Shown here: in pieces, positions 61,465 through 64,000 of the stretch
Position numbering within the stretch: position 1 is the stretch's first letter
Layout of the letters: each line of letters opens with the position of its first letter
Source: JANQJA01 sp965267485
Lineage (GTDB): Bacteria > Pseudomonadota > Gammaproteobacteria > Pseudomonadales > Azotimanducaceae
DNA: 64,000 nucleotides
NCBI GenBank assembly: GCA_965267485.1
Contig: OZ254080.1
Span: forward strand, 3,348,001-3,412,000
Direction of reading: 5' to 3'
Made by a program: the position numbers and the translations under genes
The notes under the pieces: generated by a model
Told to the model about the DNA's origin: nothing
The model's input: the letters and a program-made list of their open reading frames with translations, nothing else
Databases searched by the model: none

Positions 61465-61740
61465 ATGGTCGCCAAATGCCCGTTCTGCGAGAAAAGGATC
61501 TTCCTTTATCACCCATCCTTGGGTTTGCGAGTTGAGGATCGTCACTGTCCTATCTGTTTGCGAAAGGTGAAGATTGAGGTTCCACCGTTGCTCGAATGCG
61601 TCTTCATTGTTGCGGTAGTTGTTGGTGTCTATTGGCTGGTGGCACCCGCGCTCGGCAATGTCCCGGGCATCATTGTCGTAGCAGTTGGAGTCTTGGCGTC
61701 CCAGGTATTTACCACTAAGTTAGTGCGCAATGAAGAATAA
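61465..61740 (+). CDS. Cassette 6: zinc-ribbon membrane protein
   Basis: A 91-residue protein with a CPFC...CPIC zinc ribbon (about residues 5-34) followed by two membrane helices (about 44-61 and 64-82). I chose ATG 61465 (MVAKCPFC). Function unknown. An overlapping short reading frame begins at the ATG in the attC core (GTTATGC) and could act as a leader. Confidence 0.7.
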   Translation: MVAKCPFCEKRIFLYHPSLGLRVEDRHCPICLRKVKIEVPPLLECVFIVAVVVGVYWLVAPALGNVPGIIVVAVGVLASQVFTTKLVRNEE

Positions 61741-61760
61741 TCCTGATGTGTCGAGGCGGT

Positions 61761-61859
61761 GCATAACATGAAGTTGAAGCTGACGAGGGAACCTGTCACT
61801 TGGCTTGCTTGCGCAACCCAAGCGCCAGAACCACCTCGCAGCTTAACTTGGTGTTATGC
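61761..61859 (+). repeat. attC site 7 (cassette 6)
   Basis: R'' GCATAAC, right core GTTATGC. The cassette's two ends are complementary over ten bases (GGTGCATAAC with GTTATGCACC). Confidence 0.95.
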
Positions 61860-61862
61860 GCC

Positions 61863-62153
61863 ATGAATCAGCGTCGGGACATAAAGCCAGAGGATCAGGG
61901 GCTCCAAAGATCCTCACGTGTGGGTCGGGGTATGGAGATCGAGATGTTCGTAAAGCGAGCGAACGGCGACATTGATCAGACTGTCGACTACCCGCTCTTT
62001 ACTGCGACAGCGAGAGAGACCGGTGATCAAATCTTCCTGGAGTTCAACTGTAACGGGCATGAAATCGCAATACCGATTGACGCGATTGAAAAGATGCTCA
62101 AAGCAGCGAAGGAAGATGTACATTCCGAGGAGTGGTTTGATCAGAATGAGTAA
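61863..62153 (+). CDS. Cassette 7: hypothetical protein
   Basis: A 96-residue soluble, acidic protein. The strand-like FNCNGHEIAIPIDAIEKML segment is the only notable region. ATG 61863 lies four bases past the core; ATG 61932 (MEIEMFVKR) would give a 73-residue product and cannot be excluded. Family not recognised. Confidence 0.6.
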   Translation: MNQRRDIKPEDQGLQRSSRVGRGMEIEMFVKRANGDIDQTVDYPLFTATARETGDQIFLEFNCNGHEIAIPIDAIEKMLKAAKEDVHSEEWFDQNE

Positions 62154-62162
62154 GGTAGTTGC

Positions 62163-62261
62163 GCATAACATGAAGTTGAAGCTGACCAAGGAACCTGTCA
62201 CATCGGTTGCTTGCGCAACCGCTGCGCCAGAACCGCTTGGCAGCTTAACTTGGTGTTATAC
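62163..62261 (+). repeat. attC site 8 (cassette 7)
   Basis: R'' GCATAAC, right core GTTATAC. Both boxes and the inner GCGCCAGAACC are intact. Confidence 0.94.
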
Positions 62262-62273
62262 GCCTTCCGAGCT

Positions 62274-63044
62274 ATGCGCACCCTAAACGATTGGAATGGT
62301 AAAGATGTCATCTTGGCCGAGAGCCGAGGAGGAGTTCTTGCGTTTGTTGATCCCTACGATGGACTAATCTCGAAAAGCATACCTGTTTGGCCGCCGCCGG
62401 AAGTTCTTCAGAAGTTGTATCGCAGTCGGCAAGAACGAGCCTTCTCCGGCAACGACTTGGATGCGGTTACATCAAAACTAGGTTATTACAGTGACCTTCA
62501 GTCGATGCACAGTGAAGATGCAGTGACTTGGAATGCCTTTGGACCTCTTAAATCGGCTTCAAATCAAGACCGATGTCTATTCGTCAACAGCCTAGCGGAA
62601 TCTATTGGCGTGCCGTCTAACTCCAAGGAAGTGGGCATATCGCTTTGGCGACGTGTGCCTCATCCGGACACCTTGGTGTCTGGTGGGCCGGAGATAGACT
62701 TCACCATCATTACTGACGACTTGGTTATCTTGGGCGAAGCCAAGTGGCGTTCAAGCGTAGGTATTGCGCAAGGCAAAAACAGAGACAAGGATCAAATCCA
62801 ACTACGACATGAGTTTTTTACCAAGTATGGTTCTGGCTACTTCGGACCGAATCGGAGCTTTGTTGTTCTCGGGGCCAGCCTTGGAGCACCCATCGTCGAA
62901 CCGGGTGATTTATCTGAAAACGATGTGGAAGTGAAACTGAGAGACATGAGTTGGAGCCAGATTGCGGCTCTACCAGGGCTTCCTCACGGCGAAGAGCTTG
63001 AACGTCATATTTCTTGGCGCAAGCAGTATACCAGGGGCGTATAA
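62274..63044 (+). CDS. Cassette 8: PD-(D/E)XK-like nuclease, putative
   Basis: A 256-residue protein. MHSEDAVTWNAF (about 78-89) and the pair Asp142 (GGPEIDFTI) with Glu155 and Lys157 (ILGEAKW) fit the PD-(D/E)XK nuclease core; QIQLRHEF follows. It may be a restriction-type or defence nuclease, though no methylase is beside it. ATG 62274 is 13 bases past the core. The TAA stop falls in the attC R''. It is the largest non-transposase cassette gene here. Confidence 0.7.
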   Translation: MRTLNDWNGKDVILAESRGGVLAFVDPYDGLISKSIPVWPPPEVLQKLYRSRQERAFSGNDLDAVTSKLGYYSDLQSMHSEDAVTWNAFGPLKSASNQDRCLFVNSLAESIGVPSNSKEVGISLWRRVPHPDTLVSGGPEIDFTIITDDLVILGEAKWRSSVGIAQGKNRDKDQIQLRHEFFTKYGSGYFGPNRSFVVLGASLGAPIVEPGDLSENDVEVKLRDMSWSQIAALPGLPHGEELERHISWRKQYTRGV

Positions 63045-63137
63045 CATGAAGTTGAAGCGGACAAAGGAACCTGTCACTCGGCTTGCTGACGCAACCCAAG
63101 CGCCAGAACCGCTTTGCCGCTTAACTTGGTGTTATGC
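63039..63137 (+). repeat. attC site 9 (cassette 8)
   Basis: R'' GTATAAC, right core GTTATGC. Complementary to the cassette start over nine or ten bases. Confidence 0.94.
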
Positions 63138-63451
63138 ACACGACAGTCGCGCTTCTGATGAAGATTCATTGCTCGCACTGTAACTCGGAATGGGAACTCT
63201 CGTTTCCGATGAGCCGAGAGTTGCTCGATTCCTTCTCGAACGTACATGATGGGTTGAAGGCGTCAGAGGTAAAGAAGGTCAGGGAGCTTGTTGGGACATC
63301 AATGATGGAAGCTAAGAAATTACTCCTCCACAGCGTGGGAGAAGATGGATGCTGCATAAACTGTCGAGAACAACTGCCACCGAATCATCGACAAGTGTCA
63401 CTTTGCTCTGCGTGCAGCGCTCTCAACATCGATAGCAAATCCGGTGCATAA
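63134..63451 (+). CDS. Cassette 9: zinc-ribbon protein with ribosome-L7/L12-like helix region
   Basis: A 105-residue protein. Cysteine pairs CSHC (about 13-16), CCINC (about 73-77) and CSAC (about 92-95) suggest a split zinc ribbon, and EVKKVRELVGTSMMEAKKLL between them recalls the helix pair of the L7/L12 C-terminal domain. The ATG at 63134 is part of the attC core GTTATGC; ATG 63158 (MKIHCSHC) is an equally good start. The TAA stop lies in the following attC R''. Confidence 0.65.
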   Translation: MHTTVALLMKIHCSHCNSEWELSFPMSRELLDSFSNVHDGLKASEVKKVRELVGTSMMEAKKLLLHSVGEDGCCINCREQLPPNHRQVSLCSACSALNIDSKSGA

Positions 63452-63544
63452 CATGAAGTTGAAGCCGACGAAGCAACCTGTCACGCAAATTGCGATCGCA
63501 ATTTGCGCGCCAGAACGTCTTCGCGGCTTAACTTGGTGTTATGC
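63446..63544 (+). repeat. attC site 10 (cassette 9)
   Basis: R'' GCATAAC, right core GTTATGC. The centre is a longer self-complementary AAATTGCGATCGCAATTT, unlike the other sites. Confidence 0.94.
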
Positions 63545-63850
63545 CGCTAGTGTACGCGCCACCTGCTTGCGCGGTACGCCTAAAGCAAGCAGTGACTTGA
63601 CCAGTAGATCGATCGAAACAGAAGCATCCGCTGCTTCCATCTTTGCAACGCGCGACTGGCTCGACTCTATCAGTGCTGCCAGCTGTGTTTGGCTCAGCTT
63701 TCTCTTTGCACGCGCTTCCTTCAATGCTTCGCTTAGTGCCAGCTTTATCTCAATATAGGCTGTTTCCTCATCAGATAGCCCGAGGAACTCTTCGGTCGTA
63801 CTTACACGCCAGCCAGCATCTTCGAGTTTCTTTCGCTTATTTGCCTTCAC
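63539..63850 (-). CDS. Cassette 10: XRE-family antitoxin (HigA-like)
   Basis: A 103-residue helix-turn-helix protein on the strand opposite to the other cassette genes. KLSQTQLAALIESSQSRVAKMEA is the HTH. The start is GTG 63850, overlapping the toxin stop by 14 bases; the stop TAA is formed by the TTA of the attC core. Its opposite orientation, with its own promoter expected upstream, is common for toxin-antitoxin cassettes in chromosomal integrons. Confidence 0.85.
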   Translation of the reverse strand: MKANKRKKLEDAGWRVSTTEEFLGLSDEETAYIEIKLALSEALKEARAKRKLSQTQLAALIESSQSRVAKMEAADASVSIDLLVKSLLALGVPRKQVARTLAA

Positions 63851-64000
63851 TGTCGTACCTCTTAAGTCGGTCTTTGCAAATATCCAGAATTCGCTTTGGT
63901 GTTTTCTGCGTCTTCTTCTCGAACACCTCGAGAATGACGATTGCGTCCTCGTCAATCCGATACATGATTCGCCATGCTCGCTTGCTATCGTCAAGCCTTA
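63837..64000 (-). CDS. Cassette 10: HigB/Gp49-like toxin, C-terminal part
   Basis: The frame enters from the right edge and ends at 63837. The visible part includes AWRIMYRIDEDAIVILEVFEKK and KTPKRILDICKDRL, typical of the RelE-superfamily HigB/Gp49 toxins. It precedes and overlaps the antitoxin gene, the usual HigBA order. The N terminus lies beyond the window. Confidence 0.85.
   Translation of the reverse strand, partial: RLDDSKRAWRIMYRIDEDAIVILEVFEKKTQKTPKRILDICKDRLKRYDSEGK

Larger units (their letters stand above)
57175..64000 (+). mobile_element. Integron gene-cassette array without integrase (CALIN)
   Basis: Ten attC sites, each 99 bp from R'' to R', separate nine complete or partial cassettes and a final one running off the edge. 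The sites share the left box GTTGAAG and right box CTTAAC, which pair apart from one extrahelical G, and an inner GCGCCAGAAC. The genes are small, richer in A+T than the chromosome and mostly co-oriented. Near-identical attC sites are typical of sedentary chromosomal integrons. An integrase gene should lie left of the array but is absent from the window. Confidence 0.93.

Noticed and set aside
58562..63544. Regularly spaced repeats that could suggest a CRISPR array
   Set aside because: The repeats are 99 bp, imperfect, with paired boxes and GTTRRRY cores, and each interval holds an open reading frame. These are attC sites. No cas genes are present.

Overview
The window reads as a chromosomal segment of a GC-rich gammaproteobacterium, probably environmental or marine. 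The best lineage evidence is the smc-zipA-ligA block (ZipA is a gammaproteobacterial division protein), together with RdgC, a DinG-type helicase, HtpX and an OMPLA-type phospholipase. No rRNA or tRNA gene was recognised. Genus cannot be fixed from the sequence alone.

Layout. 1-6046: housekeeping genes (DinG helicase, a secreted sorbosone-dehydrogenase-like propeller, HtpX with a possible heat-shock promoter, an MFS exporter). 6144-15500: a six-gene minus-strand operon encoding an amino-acid adenylating ligase, carrier protein, acyl-CoA-dehydrogenase-like flavoprotein, DUF1839 papain-like protein, GH2-like glycosidase and double alpha/beta hydrolase, with a divergent polysaccharide deacetylase. 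It looks like a carrier-protein-tethered aminoacyl pathway that may decorate or process a saccharide. 15497-22490: lytic transglycosylase-like lipoprotein, LigA, ZipA and SMC. 22645-38107: mixed metabolic and envelope genes (beta-lactamase-fold protein, gamma-glutamyltransferase, OmpA-like porin, Baeyer-Villiger monooxygenase, Nudix, phospholipase A, RdgC, HPF-like protein, DUF533, SMP-30, MBL hydrolase, glutamate-synthase-like protein, AsnS, DUF808). 38118-38273: a compact tandem palindromic repeat. 38274-47537: oxidoreductases and regulators (TauD, GMC, AraC, hybrid kinase, D-aminoacylase, LLM flavoprotein, ArsR/SRPBCC pair with an operator). 48166-52528: an oxidative L-fucose-type operon (fuconate dehydratase, fuconolactonase, ketodeoxyfuconate dehydrogenase, Tat amidohydrolase). 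52719-53347: a Phd/VapC toxin-antitoxin pair. 53432-56924: TPR protein, CadC-like regulator and a GNAT acetyltransferase.

From 57175 to the right edge the sequence changes character. It becomes visibly richer in A+T and is cut into small units by ten attC recombination sites, each exactly 99 bp between core-site ends. This is an integron gene-cassette array with no integrase gene at its attI-side end or anywhere in the window (a CALIN-type array). The first cassette carries an IS91-family HUH/Y2 transposase with its own attC, and 792 bp of it are perfectly duplicated in tandem. The following cassettes encode small membrane proteins, zinc-ribbon proteins, a DUF6883/DUF4926 pair, a PD-(D/E)XK-like nuclease and, at the edge, a reversed HigB/XRE toxin-antitoxin module.

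The two most unusual things here are the carrier-protein operon and the transposase-bearing cassette array with its attC-anchored duplication.
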